Below, piece by piece: positions 9,101 through 17,449 of a stretch of DNA of 64,000 nucleotides. Location of the stretch: contig NZ_CP034752.1 in assembly GCF_004295645.1 (NCBI RefSeq), positions 3,658,001-3,722,000 on the forward strand. Direction: 5' to 3'. Every line of letters begins with the position of its first letter. Position 1 is the stretch's first letter. The position numbers and the translations under genes were made by a program. The notes below the pieces were generated by a model, which was not told where the DNA came from, searched no databases, and saw nothing but the letters and a program-made list of their open reading frames with translations. Origin of the DNA: Limnobaculum zhutongyuii (GTDB lineage: Bacteria; Pseudomonadota; Gammaproteobacteria; Enterobacterales; Enterobacteriaceae).

Positions 9101-9976
9101 CTGCTGTCGACTCATATGCACGGAGAGCTGATTAACGTCTAACTGGTGCATATTTTCATCGTTATGCCAGTTAGCTCTTCCCTGACTCAGTAATACATCG
9201 CCGCCGTCAATCACCCCTTTCTTAATATAAAGCCAGGAAGCCAGACTGAACTGAGCATTATCAAATCCGGAATTTGATTTAAACCAGTGACTAAGCCACG
9301 GCAGCATATTGACGTCATTGGCCTGAAGATAGACGGTGCCATTGTCTAACAGCCCCTCTTCATCTCGAAGATCGAGACGAACCTCCAGTAAACCGTGTGG
9401 GCCATTTTCTGTCGAAACATAAACCTGCCCTTCCGCGCGGTGGCGGTTACGGCTGTTCAGCCAGGTTAATCGCGGGAGTTCAACCGTAACCCGATCGCCA
9501 GATAAGGCGAGGAAAGAGAGTTTGCTGTCGCGTAAAATAAAATGGTCAAACTGGTTTAAAAAGATGTTTTCCAGCGTGGTTAAATCAGAGGATTCCTGAC
9601 TATCTTCCGACTGACCTACCATATAATCAAGGTCGCCTTTCACCTGATAAAAGGTCAGGTCTCTGAATTGAAAACGGAAATGCAACAACGATTCCCAAAC
9701 ATCGAGGGCGATAGTAACCCGGGAGATATCAATCTTTCCGGCAGAGGTTTCTAATGAGATATTGCGTAAATCAAGCGCGGGGCCAAACATTTCCCATTTA
9801 CCTTCCATCTGCTCTACTTGAGCAGGAATGCCGGTAAATCGGTTAACGGTATCCAGAATGGGTTGACGATATTCATTAATTCGGGGCAAGGCAAAACGCA
9901 AACCACCGACAACCAGCGTAAGCAGCACTAATAGCAATATCACTATTTTAAACAGCATGCGGCTCGTTCGCCTCAT
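6161..9976 (-). CDS. yhdP: AsmA-like envelope lipid transport protein YhdP
   Basis: 1271 residues, close to E. coli YhdP. A single N-terminal membrane segment (about residues 9-29) anchors a very long, beta-rich periplasmic region made of repeated AsmA-type units, ending in the conserved ATVGVATAFVVNPIAGAAVF segment. YhdP, TamB and YdbH act redundantly in moving phospholipid from inner to outer membrane; YhdP loss also alters enterobacterial common antigen-dependent permeability. It sits between rng and the nitrilase gene, 45 bp after rng, in conserved order. Confidence 0.96.
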   Translation of the reverse strand: MRRTSRMLFKIVILLLVLLTLVVGGLRFALPRINEYRQPILDTVNRFTGIPAQVEQMEGKWEMFGPALDLRNISLETSAGKIDISRVTIALDVWESLLHFRFQFRDLTFYQVKGDLDYMVGQSEDSQESSDLTTLENIFLNQFDHFILRDSKLSFLALSGDRVTVELPRLTWLNSRNRHRAEGQVYVSTENGPHGLLEVRLDLRDEEGLLDNGTVYLQANDVNMLPWLSHWFKSNSGFDNAQFSLASWLYIKKGVIDGGDVLLSQGRANWHNDENMHQLDVNQLSVHMSRQQKGWRLDVPSLNLKTDGVVWPAGRVSLFWQPEGIASNGDKWEEMLRIRAENLSLDHINPLLPIFSFLTPDALDIWFKMDPHGNLPLLALDIPLKQPENLHFQAKWQEASWQPWELIPGSNHTQGTIAGSTREGTMSVELNNSILPYSSVFRAPLEVSKANATLNWLNNQNEFRLWSDHIDVQAKSLWVNGGFDYTQPEGSDPWLSILAGIRVYDAGDAWRYFPEPLMGKDLVDYLSSAIIAGKSDNATLIFSGNPVKFPYPEKDGLFEVYAPLTETTFKFQPDWKPLTDMTIDLDFVNAGLWMNAPTAKLGKVNGRNIEAIIADYAKHQLTVDADVDGDGIDVRDYMNGSPLKSSVGAALEQVEVKGNVSGRLQLDIPLDGKNAIAKGDITLKDNSLHIKPIDSTMENVSGTFSFDNGDLMSKPLTAQWFNQPVGLNFSTKQNAKDYGVKVGITGNWSVAKLPWLPKEIASEVAGNAGWKSDVAITLPPKGSAKYDVLFTGDLKGVSSRLPAPLNKSSGSALPVKLKASGDLKGFNMDGTIAGNQAVNSQWVFTKDKTRLTRLAWQMNSQKIPTLSSDERLDMQLPALDGEKLMAVLGSLSAADTSGKTGKFAMPPRWVFRSPQVELAGQFWRDVAVDVDNRSANTQVGIKGKEIDARLSINNNQPWQADIDYLYFNPKKESLLGTTTDSKGKAGKSSLSSINFGRLPSLAIRCKECWGMGQRLGIVEADVRFRPESLSLSNGVIDTGNTRLTFSGDWLRSSAGSATRVDGKLSGQQIDRSMDYFGVYTPLKDAPFDVNFSLAWQGEPWSPQVDTLDGQVVTKLGKGMVDNAGGGHAGQILRLLSFNALIRKLQFDFSDTFGNGFYFDTISGSLKLAKGVATTNDTLIDGLSADIAVDGSIDLAKQRLNLNAVVAPEISATVGVATAFVVNPIAGAAVFTVSQVLAPLWNKISLIRYKIDGSFENPNVNEVLRQPKGEGD

Positions 9977-10021
9977 CCTTCCTCCTCTGGCTACTACGCG
10001 GGTTTAATCTATCATCAGTTA

Positions 10022-11491
10022 CTACATCATCACCACATCAAACTGTTCCCTGTTATAGAGTGGTTCTATCTGAATTTTAACCTGTTTTCCAACGAAGAGC
10101 TCGACTTCTGCTAAAGAGTATGACTCCTCGCTCTTCAGCGCATCCCCAACCGCAGGGGAAGCATAAACCAGGAAGCGATCCGCATCGTAAGCGTGGTGCA
10201 CCCGTACGATTTCCCGCAGGATTTCATAACAGACGGTTTCCACCGTTTTCACCCTACCGCGGCCGCGACAGCTTGGACATTCACCACACAAGACATGTTC
10301 CAGACTTTCTCGGGTGCGCTTGCGTGTCATTTCAACCAGTCCCAGCGCAGAAAACTCATTAACACTGGTTTTCACTCGATCTTTTGACAATGCCTGTTCA
10401 AGAGAATTCAACACCCGACGGCGATGGTCTTCACTGGTCATATCAATAAAATCAATAATGATAATACCACCTAAATTGCGCAATCGTAGCTGACGGGCAA
10501 TCGCCTGTGTGGCCTCTATATTGGTATTAAAGATGGTTTCATCCAGATTACGATGACCAACAAAAGCACCGGTGTTGATATCAATGGTGGTCATGGCTTC
10601 CGTCTGGTCAATAATCAGATAACCACCGGACTTTAACTCGACTTTTCGATCTAATGCCCGCTGAATTTCGTTTTCAACATCGTACAAATCAAAAATTGGC
10701 TGCTTATCGGTATAGCGCTCCAGTTTAGAGGTCATCTGCGGCATGAATTCTGCGGTAAATTCCACCAGAGAATCATAGGTCAGACGAGAATCCACCCGGA
10801 TACGATCCAGTGATTCACCAACAAAATCGCGCAACACGCGCTGAGTTAGCGCCAGCTCCCCGTACAACATATTTTTAGTGCCGCCCCGGCTCTTGCGCTC
10901 AATGACTTTACCCCACAAGCGCTTAAGAAAAGCCGCATCCTGTGCCAGCTCCTCATTACCCACACCTTCTGCTGCGGTACGGATGATAAAACCGCCCATT
11001 TCATCGCAGTATTCCGCCACAATTTGCTTTAAGCGTTCGCGCTCTTCTTCACTGTCAATGCGTTGAGAAACGCCTACGTGAGCAGCGCCGGGCATAAATA
11101 CCAAATAGCGGGAAGGTAGCGTAATATCGGTGGTCAAACGGGCACCTTTAGTTCCCAGTGGATCTTTTACTACCTGAACCACCAGATCCTGCCCCTGACG
11201 AACTAACTCGGTGATATCACGGACGTGAAACTGCTTTTGTTCATTATCAGCAATGCACTCAGTGTGCGGCATAATATCTGATGCATGAAGAAAAGCAGCT
11301 TTATCCAGACCAATATCAATAAACGCGGCCTGCATTCCTGGCAGAACCCGACTGACCCGACCTTTATAAATATTGCCTACGATACCGCGTTTAGATTCCC
11401 GATCGATGTGAATTTCCTGCAGGATACCGCCATCGATAAAAGCAACTCGCGTTTCAGAGGGGGTGACGTTAACTAACAGTTCCGCCGTCAT
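10022..11491 (-). CDS. rng: Ribonuclease G
   Basis: 489 residues, nearly collinear with E. coli Rng. The N-terminal S1 domain (MTAELLVNVTPSETRVAFID onwards), the catalytic core with DINTGAFVGHRNLDETIF and the IIIIDFIDM motif, and the Zn-link CGECPSC are present. RNase G is the shorter paralogue of RNase E: it matures the 5' end of 16S rRNA and degrades some mRNAs, cutting in AU-rich single-stranded RNA. The gene follows yhdE by 9 bp and precedes yhdP, as in E. coli. Confidence 0.98.
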   Translation of the reverse strand: MTAELLVNVTPSETRVAFIDGGILQEIHIDRESKRGIVGNIYKGRVSRVLPGMQAAFIDIGLDKAAFLHASDIMPHTECIADNEQKQFHVRDITELVRQGQDLVVQVVKDPLGTKGARLTTDITLPSRYLVFMPGAAHVGVSQRIDSEEERERLKQIVAEYCDEMGGFIIRTAAEGVGNEELAQDAAFLKRLWGKVIERKSRGGTKNMLYGELALTQRVLRDFVGESLDRIRVDSRLTYDSLVEFTAEFMPQMTSKLERYTDKQPIFDLYDVENEIQRALDRKVELKSGGYLIIDQTEAMTTIDINTGAFVGHRNLDETIFNTNIEATQAIARQLRLRNLGGIIIIDFIDMTSEDHRRRVLNSLEQALSKDRVKTSVNEFSALGLVEMTRKRTRESLEHVLCGECPSCRGRGRVKTVETVCYEILREIVRVHHAYDADRFLVYASPAVGDALKSEESYSLAEVELFVGKQVKIQIEPLYNREQFDVVMM

Positions 11492-11500
11492 TATTATTCC

Positions 11501-12085
11501 TTATTTTATACGCCCAGCCTGCGCTGCCAAAAAGGCATCCAGAAGCTCGCGGGTTTCAACCAAAGGTAAACCGACCACGGCATGATAGCTACCATGAATT
11601 TCCCTGACAAAAGTGCCACCAAAGCCCTGAATACCATAAGCACCGGCTTTGTCCATCGGTTCGCCGCTGGCAATATAAGCGATAATATCCTGCTCACTTA
11701 GCTGACGAAAAATAACTTCAGTACTAACAGAATAACACATCACATCCTGTTGATTAGCAAAAGCAATCGCAGTAATCACCAAATGCTGACGGCCTGACAG
11801 CATTTGCAATATGCGGGCCGCATCGTCGGTATCTTTGGGCTTTTCCAGAACGTTATCGTCCAATACAACAATGGTATCTGCGCCTAAAACCGGATAATCC
11901 TTTTCTGCCACCAAAACCCCGGCCAGCGCTTTGCTTTTTGCCAGACGACAAACATAGTCTAATGGCTTTTCCCCTTGCCGTTGGCACTCTTCAACTTCAG
12001 TATTTAAACGTTCAAAGGGGATCTGTAATAAGGTTAACAGTTCACGACGGCGGGGAGAGGCAGAAGCCAGATAAATGGGCTGCAT
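11501..12085 (-). CDS. yhdE: Maf-family nucleoside triphosphate pyrophosphatase (YhdE type)
   Basis: 194 residues from the ATG at 12085, chosen because it aligns with the family start just ahead of LASASPRRREL; an ATG four codons upstream (12097) overlaps the mreD stop and is the alternative. Maf motifs are clear: SPRRRELL, LGADTIVVLD, FRQLSEQDI, and the C-terminal DKAGAYGIQGFGG. YhdE hydrolyses dTTP, UTP and modified pyrimidine triphosphates, sanitising the pool. It lies between mreD and rng in the conserved cluster. Confidence 0.95.
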   Translation of the reverse strand: MQPIYLASASPRRRELLTLLQIPFERLNTEVEECQRQGEKPLDYVCRLAKSKALAGVLVAEKDYPVLGADTIVVLDDNVLEKPKDTDDAARILQMLSGRQHLVITAIAFANQQDVMCYSVSTEVIFRQLSEQDIIAYIASGEPMDKAGAYGIQGFGGTFVREIHGSYHAVVGLPLVETRELLDAFLAAQAGRIK

Positions 12086-12093
12086 ATAAAATC

Positions 12094-12581
12094 TCATCGG
12101 ACAGCAAAGCGTCGACGCACTTTACGCATTAATAAAAATAACCACGGCCATAACAAACCGTTAATTGCGCTGTTCCACAAAATCTCCGGGCGAAACGTTA
12201 CATTATGAACCAGGAATTCAGCCCAAAAGACAATCACACTCATCACTAAAGAGAGCAACACCACAATCAATGCCTGTTGCCATAGTGCCATGTTACGCAA
12301 TAGCTGGCTGCGAAAAGCTACCACATAGGCAATGATACCTAATGCTAACCCTCTGACCCCAGCGTGGCACCCAGTGTTAAATCCCAGACCAAACCAAGAA
12401 TAAAAGCCGTTCCAACGTTAATTCGGTGCGGTAAGGCCATAACCCAATACACCAAAATTAACATCACCCATGAAGGGCGAAACTGATGCAATTCCGCTGG
12501 CCACGGCATGGTTTGCAATACCATGGCCAGTAAAAAGCTAATCCAGATAATCAGGCGACCAGAGCTATTATAACTGCTCAT
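12094..12581 (-). pseudogene. mreD: Rod shape-determining protein MreD, interrupted by a frameshift
   Basis: Two adjacent frames together cover a full MreD of about 162 residues. The first (ATG 12581, MSSYNSSGRLIIWIS onwards) runs to ATLG and then stops after three out-of-frame residues. The second resumes as VRGLALGIIAYVVAFRSQ and ends RRRFAVR at 12094. One extra base in the C run at 12357-12360 (G on the coding strand) would restore LTLGATLGVRGLAL, exactly the E. coli pattern. MreD is an inner-membrane part of the elongasome with MreC, RodA and PBP2. The start overlaps the mreC stop (TGATG) and the stop overlaps an alternative yhdE ATG. Because mreD is essential in E. coli under standard conditions, a sequencing or assembly error is at least as likely as real loss. 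Confidence 0.9.
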
Positions 12582-13645
12582 CACTGACCCCGATTAGCTG
12601 GTGCGGCGACAGGTTGTTGACCTGCTCGTCTCGATGCTGGCGCTGTTTGTCTTAATGGCGTTGGCGGTTGAGCTGCCGCGCCAGGTACTGCTGATGATGG
12701 TGTGGAATTTGCTGGTGGTACCGGAGGGGTTGTCTCCGGAGGCAGAACCTGAGGCATCATTTGGCGCAAACGCTCTTTTGCTATACGTCTAACTTCTTCT
12801 GAAGGCAACGGTTGAAGCCCGTCACGATCGTTCGGCCACAGTAACAGTAAATAACGTAGGCGCTGTAGCGCAACGGTTGGATGTGCCTGAATCACCGTAT
12901 TCGCCCGTTGGTCGTCAATAGTCACAGAAGACACAACGGCTACCGGATAACCTTCAGGGAAACGGCCACCAAGGCCAGACGTTACCAGAACATCCCCCAC
13001 GCGAATATCAGTATCCCGCGGTAAATATTCCAGCTGTAAATCTTCCGTGCAACCAGTCCCTACCGCAATGACACGAATATCATTACGCAGAACCTGAATA
13101 GGCAAAGAGTGAGAAGTATCGCAGATTAACAGAACCCGGCTGGTATTACGGGCAACGGCAACAACTTGCCCAACGACGCCTTTATCGTTGATAACCGGTT
13201 GACCTTCATATACGCCGTCCTGAAACCCTTTATCAATAACCACCTGGTAGCTATAAGGATCTGACTCCGTTGAAAGCACCTGAGTAATCATTTTATGTTC
13301 ATCGCCACGCAGCGGTGAACCGAGTAATTCGCGTAATCGGTTATTTTCCTGCCTGAGTTGCCCCAATAGTTGAATGTCGCTGTTTCTCAGCAACAGTTCA
13401 TTACGTAGCAATTCATTTTCTTTCTGCAGATCTTCACGAGAAGTGAAGGAGTTAGAAACACCATCCAAAATGTCACGAGGTCCATTTGCCACAAAAAAGA
13501 ATGGGCTAACGGCGGTGTCCAGATAACTACGTACTTTTGAAAAAATACTTAACCGACTATCGACAACAATCAGGACGATAGCAAAGATAACGGCCAGAAA
13601 AAGACGTAACTGCAGGGATGGCCCCCTGCTAAAAATAGGCTTCAT
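12581..13645 (-). CDS. mreC: Rod shape-determining protein MreC
   Basis: 354 residues from the ATG at 13645 (MKPIFSRGPSLQLR), which matches the E. coli start; upstream in-frame ATG (13654) and TTG (13669) codons are possible, and AAGGA lies just before 13654. There is one N-terminal membrane segment (about residues 13-31), a coiled-coil (about 70-105), then the periplasmic beta domain with SDPYSYQVVIDKG and VTSGLGGRFPEGYPVAVV. The C-terminus is a proline/alanine/glutamine-rich tail. MreC links the MreB filament to PBP2 and MreD in lateral wall synthesis. Confidence 0.96.
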   Translation of the reverse strand: MKPIFSRGPSLQLRLFLAVIFAIVLIVVDSRLSIFSKVRSYLDTAVSPFFFVANGPRDILDGVSNSFTSREDLQKENELLRNELLLRNSDIQLLGQLRQENNRLRELLGSPLRGDEHKMITQVLSTESDPYSYQVVIDKGFQDGVYEGQPVINDKGVVGQVVAVARNTSRVLLICDTSHSLPIQVLRNDIRVIAVGTGCTEDLQLEYLPRDTDIRVGDVLVTSGLGGRFPEGYPVAVVSSVTIDDQRANTVIQAHPTVALQRLRYLLLLWPNDRDGLQPLPSEEVRRIAKERLRQMMPQVLPPETTPPVPPANSTPSSAVPGAAAQPPTPLRQTAPASRRAGQQPVAAPANRGQ

Positions 13646-13668
13646 AAATTGCATTATCCTTGTCGACA

Positions 13669-13689
13669 AGAAGGGGTGCGACCCCTTCT
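13669..13689 (-). promoter_or_regulatory. Perfect hairpin between mreB and mreC (candidate attenuator)
   Basis: AGAAGGGGT (13669-13677) and ACCCCTTCT (13681-13689) form a perfect 9-bp stem with a 3-nt loop, ending about 15 nt before the ATG at 13654. The minus-strand sequence after it is TTGTCGACAAGG, not a U-tract, so strong intrinsic termination is not expected. In E. coli most mreB transcripts are reported to stop before mreC; this stem may serve the same dosage control or adjust mreC translation. Confidence 0.5.
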
Positions 13690-13834
13690 GGCAGGGACAA
13701 CTTAATTTCTATCTGTGCTTACACTACAGTGACGTTCTAAAAGACAGAACCGGACAGGCATTATAATCATAGCCCCTGTAACCTACTGCCTTTTGTAGAA
13801 CAATCACTGTCAGAGAAAGAGAACAAAAATGAAA

Positions 13835-14878
13835 TTAGTCCTCGCTGAATAAATCACCGCCGTGCATATCGATCATTTCTAACGCTTTACCGCCACCACG
13901 AGCAACGCAAGTCAGAGGATCATCGCCCACAACGACAGGGATACCAGTCTCTTCCATCAGCAAGCGATCTAAGTTACGTAACAGAGCGCCACCGCCAGTC
14001 AGAACCATTCCGCGCTCGGAAATATCAGAAGCCAGTTCCGGAGGACATTGTTCTAACGCCACCATCACTGCACTAACGATACCGGCCAGAGGCTCCTGCA
14101 GGGCTTCAAGGATTTCATTTGAATTCAGTGTAAATCCGCGCGGCACGCCTTCTGCCAGATTACGACCACGGACTTCAATTTCACGGACTTCATCACCAGG
14201 ATAAGCCGATCCAATTTCATGCTTAATACGTTCAGCAGTTGCTTCACCGATCAGTGAGCCATAGTTACGACGCACATAGTTGATGATAGCTTCATCAAAA
14301 CGGTCACCGCCGATACGTACAGAAGAAGAGTAAACCACACCGTTCAGGGAGATAACGGCAACTTCAGTAGTACCACCACCGATATCAACAACCATAGAAC
14401 CTGTTGCTTCAGATACTGGCAGACCAGCACCGATAGCAGCGGCCATTGGCTCTTCGATCAGGAATACTTCACGAGCACCAGCGCCTTGCGCCGACTCACG
14501 AATCGCACGACGTTCAACCTGAGTTGCACCGACTGGCACACACACCAACACGCGTGGACTTGGACGCAGAATGCTGTTGCTGTGAACCTGACGAATAAAG
14601 TGTTGCAACATCTTCTCAGTAACAAAGAAGTCTGCAATTACACCGTCTTTCATTGGACGGATCGCAGAGATATATCCAGGAGTACGACCTAACATCTGCT
14701 TAGCCTCATGGCCTACAGCTGCAACGCTCTTTTGCGAGCCAACTCGATCCTGACGAATGGCAACCACAGAAGGTTCATTCAATACGATTCCTTGTCCTTT
14801 TACATAGATCAGGGTATTTGCGGTACCAAGGTCAATGGACAGGTCATTAGAAAACATGCCACGAAATTTCTTAAACAT
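13835..14878 (-). CDS. mreB: Rod shape-determining actin homologue MreB
   Basis: 347 residues, the standard length. It has the membrane-binding N-terminus MFKKFRGMF, phosphate-1 motif SIDLGTANTLIY, phosphate-2 VVDIGGGTTEVAVIS and the adenosine motif VLTGGGALLRNLDRLL. MreB polymerises on the inner membrane and organises lateral peptidoglycan synthesis with MreC, MreD, RodZ, RodA and PBP2. The 189-bp gap to mreC contains the hairpin noted above, and csrD lies upstream on the same strand, as in E. coli. Confidence 0.98.
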   Translation of the reverse strand: MFKKFRGMFSNDLSIDLGTANTLIYVKGQGIVLNEPSVVAIRQDRVGSQKSVAAVGHEAKQMLGRTPGYISAIRPMKDGVIADFFVTEKMLQHFIRQVHSNSILRPSPRVLVCVPVGATQVERRAIRESAQGAGAREVFLIEEPMAAAIGAGLPVSEATGSMVVDIGGGTTEVAVISLNGVVYSSSVRIGGDRFDEAIINYVRRNYGSLIGEATAERIKHEIGSAYPGDEVREIEVRGRNLAEGVPRGFTLNSNEILEALQEPLAGIVSAVMVALEQCPPELASDISERGMVLTGGGALLRNLDRLLMEETGIPVVVGDDPLTCVARGGGKALEMIDMHGGDLFSED

Positions 14879-14956
14879 TCTAGAAAGTAATCCTGAAAGC
14901 TGAGGCGGTATATTAATCCGCCTACTTTACCAACCACGAAGGACGGCTACAAGGCA

Positions 14957-14982
14957 CAAAAAAGCGTTCATTTAATGAACGC
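14957..14982 (-). terminator. csrD intrinsic terminator
   Basis: GCGTTCATTTAATGAACGC (14964-14982) is a near-perfect palindrome; on the minus strand it is followed by TTTTTT (14957-14963 read in reverse). It lies about 165 nt after the csrD stop and upstream of mreB, so it separates csrD transcription from the mre operon. A second perfect stem, TTTGGCT/AGCCAAA, sits at about 15008-15030. Confidence 0.75.
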
Positions 14983-15147
14983 ATCCAACGTGAGCTCAAT
15001 ACGCATGTTTGGCTCAACCTCAGCCAAACACACGCCACATAAACTTTTCCACTCGATTTAATGATTTACACGTATTGTTAATACAGGCAAACAGAAACCA
15101 ATAAGTAGGGAACGCTATTCTACGTGAAAATCATCAATATTTCAGAG

Positions 15148-17091
15148 TTAATAATGACGATTTTTACCACTATTTTTCTCTTTAGGGGGAGGAATCAACA
15201 CCGGCGAGGCAAAAAACTCACCCTGACCACCACCAATCCCATGAGAACACAGGGTTTCCCATTCGAGATGTGTTCTTACACTCGCAGCCATCACTACCAC
15301 ATTTGTTCCTTCACAGGCGCTGATAAGGCTGTCGACAAATAGCTGATTTTCCGGACGTCGATCGATATTACGCACCAAACCCGGATGAAGTTTTATCACT
15401 TCAACCGGCATGGTCTTAATATAGATAGTGCTGACGACCGTTAATCCCGCCTGAACAATTCCCAAACGGCACCCTAACAGATGCAGTAATCGAATCACCG
15501 GACGCAAGCGATCGCTATATTGACAAACATCTGCCTCTGCAAGTTCAAATATAATTCGCTTTCGATACGATTTTTCTTTTTCCAACAGATTATCCCGTAG
15601 CCACACCTGAAAAGAGTGTTTAAGCAGGGAGTCGACAGTGACCGATACGGCGATGGTGTCATTAGGCCAACGATCAAGTAAGGGCAGAGTTTTACTCAAT
15701 ACTAATCGGTCAAAACGTTCGGTTAAACCAAACTGTTGTATCAACGGCATAAATTCCGCAGGTTGTAGTTCATCATTGCCATCATGAATACGAAGCAGCA
15801 TCTCCCGATGGTTTAACTCGCCTTTTACCGTTACTGCCGGTTTGTAATAAATATCCGGACCACCTTTATCCAACATCTGTTCTAACAGCGTTCTCCAACG
15901 AACACTGCCTCTGGCGGCACTGGTCACCTGACTATCATAGATAAACCAACCGTTACTACCCTGTAATACTGCGGTGCGGGCAGCCTGCTCGGCATTATCC
16001 ATAATTTGCTCTGGCGTCTGTCCCATATGATAAAGGCAAATACCTATATGAATCAGAGACTCTTTTTCAATACCAGAGGATACCGGTAGCATATCCACGG
16101 CATTGACCAGCTGAGCAGCAATCGCATCAGCTTCTTTTAGTGAACGGTGAGGCAACATGACGCTAAAATCATTATCAAAATAACGAGCCAGTAACGCTGC
16201 CGGGTGGCGCATAATAAAGGTTGATAACATATTCACCAGTGTATACAGCAAATCATCAATCGCATCTTTACCATGCTCGCTCGCCATCAATTCAAGCTCA
16301 GGCAGGCGAATCATCATTACCACGCCATGAGCATTAGGCTCTTCAAGCTGGGTTGCCAGTTGGTTATCAAAAAACAGGCGGTTATTCCGCCCGGTTTGTG
16401 CATCCTGCGCGGCGAACGACCGAATCAGTTTATCCACCCTGACCCGCTCATTACTCATATTACTCAACTCAGACAACAGTCGGTTGATAGCGGCACTGGT
16501 ATTCACTGGCCACTCTTTTTCATCCGAGACTTCGGCACCTTCTCGCTCACCGGCTAAAATACGTTGGGAACGCTCTTCCAGTAGCAGCAATCCTTTAAAT
16601 TGCTGCTTAAGCCAGTGAATCCACCAAAACATAATCAAACCAATGAAAACAATCACCGCAATAATGGCTAATAAAATGGGTAACGAAAAGAGTGTGCTAA
16701 GAATCGGATTAACATAGAGGATCTGCATGCGATAACCGGGATGCTGGGGTAACTCCAGATCGGTCTCGCTAAGCGTGTGAAACTTTTCCCAGAAACCGGG
16801 GCGATTATCACTGCTATGGGTATAAATGATTTTATCTTTTTCGTCTTTAATCGTCAGATGGCGCACGCCTGTGGCATACATGACCACCGGAAGCCAGCGA
16901 TCATAAGCGCCTGGAGATTGGTAAATCAGCGCCTGATCCACCGTGGTGGTAAGGGCATACCAATGCTTCTCCATCTTTTCCTCACCCACAAAATAAACAC
17001 TTAACATACTGGTCATCAGTGCCAAAATCATAGTAAGAAAAACTAATAAAGAAATAAAAATAGATAATCTGGCGGTAAATCTCATTCCCAT
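15148..17091 (-). CDS. csrD: RNase E specificity factor CsrD
   Basis: 647 residues, matching the E. coli length. It has an N-terminal membrane segment (about 9-32), an extracytoplasmic region, a second membrane segment (about 133-158), a HAMP-like region, then degenerate GGDEF and EAL domains. The GGDEF site reads RYFDNDFSVML and the EAL site ELAEAD, so neither cyclase nor phosphodiesterase activity is expected. CsrD makes the small RNAs CsrB and CsrC sensitive to RNase E, which frees CsrA. The start at ATG 17091 has an alternative two codons in (17085); neither has a strong ribosome binding site. Confidence 0.95.
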   Translation of the reverse strand: MGMRFTARLSIFISLLVFLTMILALMTSMLSVYFVGEEKMEKHWYALTTTVDQALIYQSPGAYDRWLPVVMYATGVRHLTIKDEKDKIIYTHSSDNRPGFWEKFHTLSETDLELPQHPGYRMQILYVNPILSTLFSLPILLAIIAVIVFIGLIMFWWIHWLKQQFKGLLLLEERSQRILAGEREGAEVSDEKEWPVNTSAAINRLLSELSNMSNERVRVDKLIRSFAAQDAQTGRNNRLFFDNQLATQLEEPNAHGVVMMIRLPELELMASEHGKDAIDDLLYTLVNMLSTFIMRHPAALLARYFDNDFSVMLPHRSLKEADAIAAQLVNAVDMLPVSSGIEKESLIHIGICLYHMGQTPEQIMDNAEQAARTAVLQGSNGWFIYDSQVTSAARGSVRWRTLLEQMLDKGGPDIYYKPAVTVKGELNHREMLLRIHDGNDELQPAEFMPLIQQFGLTERFDRLVLSKTLPLLDRWPNDTIAVSVTVDSLLKHSFQVWLRDNLLEKEKSYRKRIIFELAEADVCQYSDRLRPVIRLLHLLGCRLGIVQAGLTVVSTIYIKTMPVEVIKLHPGLVRNIDRRPENQLFVDSLISACEGTNVVVMAASVRTHLEWETLCSHGIGGGQGEFFASPVLIPPPKEKNSGKNRHY

Positions 17092-17449
17092 AGTAAATTA
17101 TTCTAATTTGCTGGAAAGCAATACAAAATAAACAGAACACATGCTCTGCATCGCAACTTAACTCACCGACATTCTAGCAGACTTTATCAAAACTCGGGGC
17201 TTAACATCATATTTTAATAAGGTTTAAACACTCTTTTATCTACAGAAAGCGCTCGCCATTTTTTACAGATGAAGCAATATACCTGATAACGACTTTGTTC
17301 TATTTTCGTTATCATAGCGAAATGTCAGCGCCTTACTGATTGCCCCGGGTGCAACAAAAGAGAATAATAACCGCAACAACTCAGTTGCTCTGAATGAAGT
17401 GATGGTTATTTCATTCTCCTCCTTTAACTTTCGGATAAGAGTAAAAACA
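17092..17449. other. Divergent csrD/acuI intergenic region
   Basis: 358 bp with no gene I can support. It must carry the promoters of csrD (minus) and acuI (plus). A weak inverted repeat GATAACGA/TCGTTATC lies near 17285-17313, and a CAAC/GTTG stem near 17374-17387. No operator of known type was recognised. Confidence 0.5.

Noticed and set aside
12601..12792. Plus-strand ORF antisense to the mreC 3' end
   Set aside because: It mirrors the repetitive proline/alanine/glutamine tail of MreC in another frame; no start signals.
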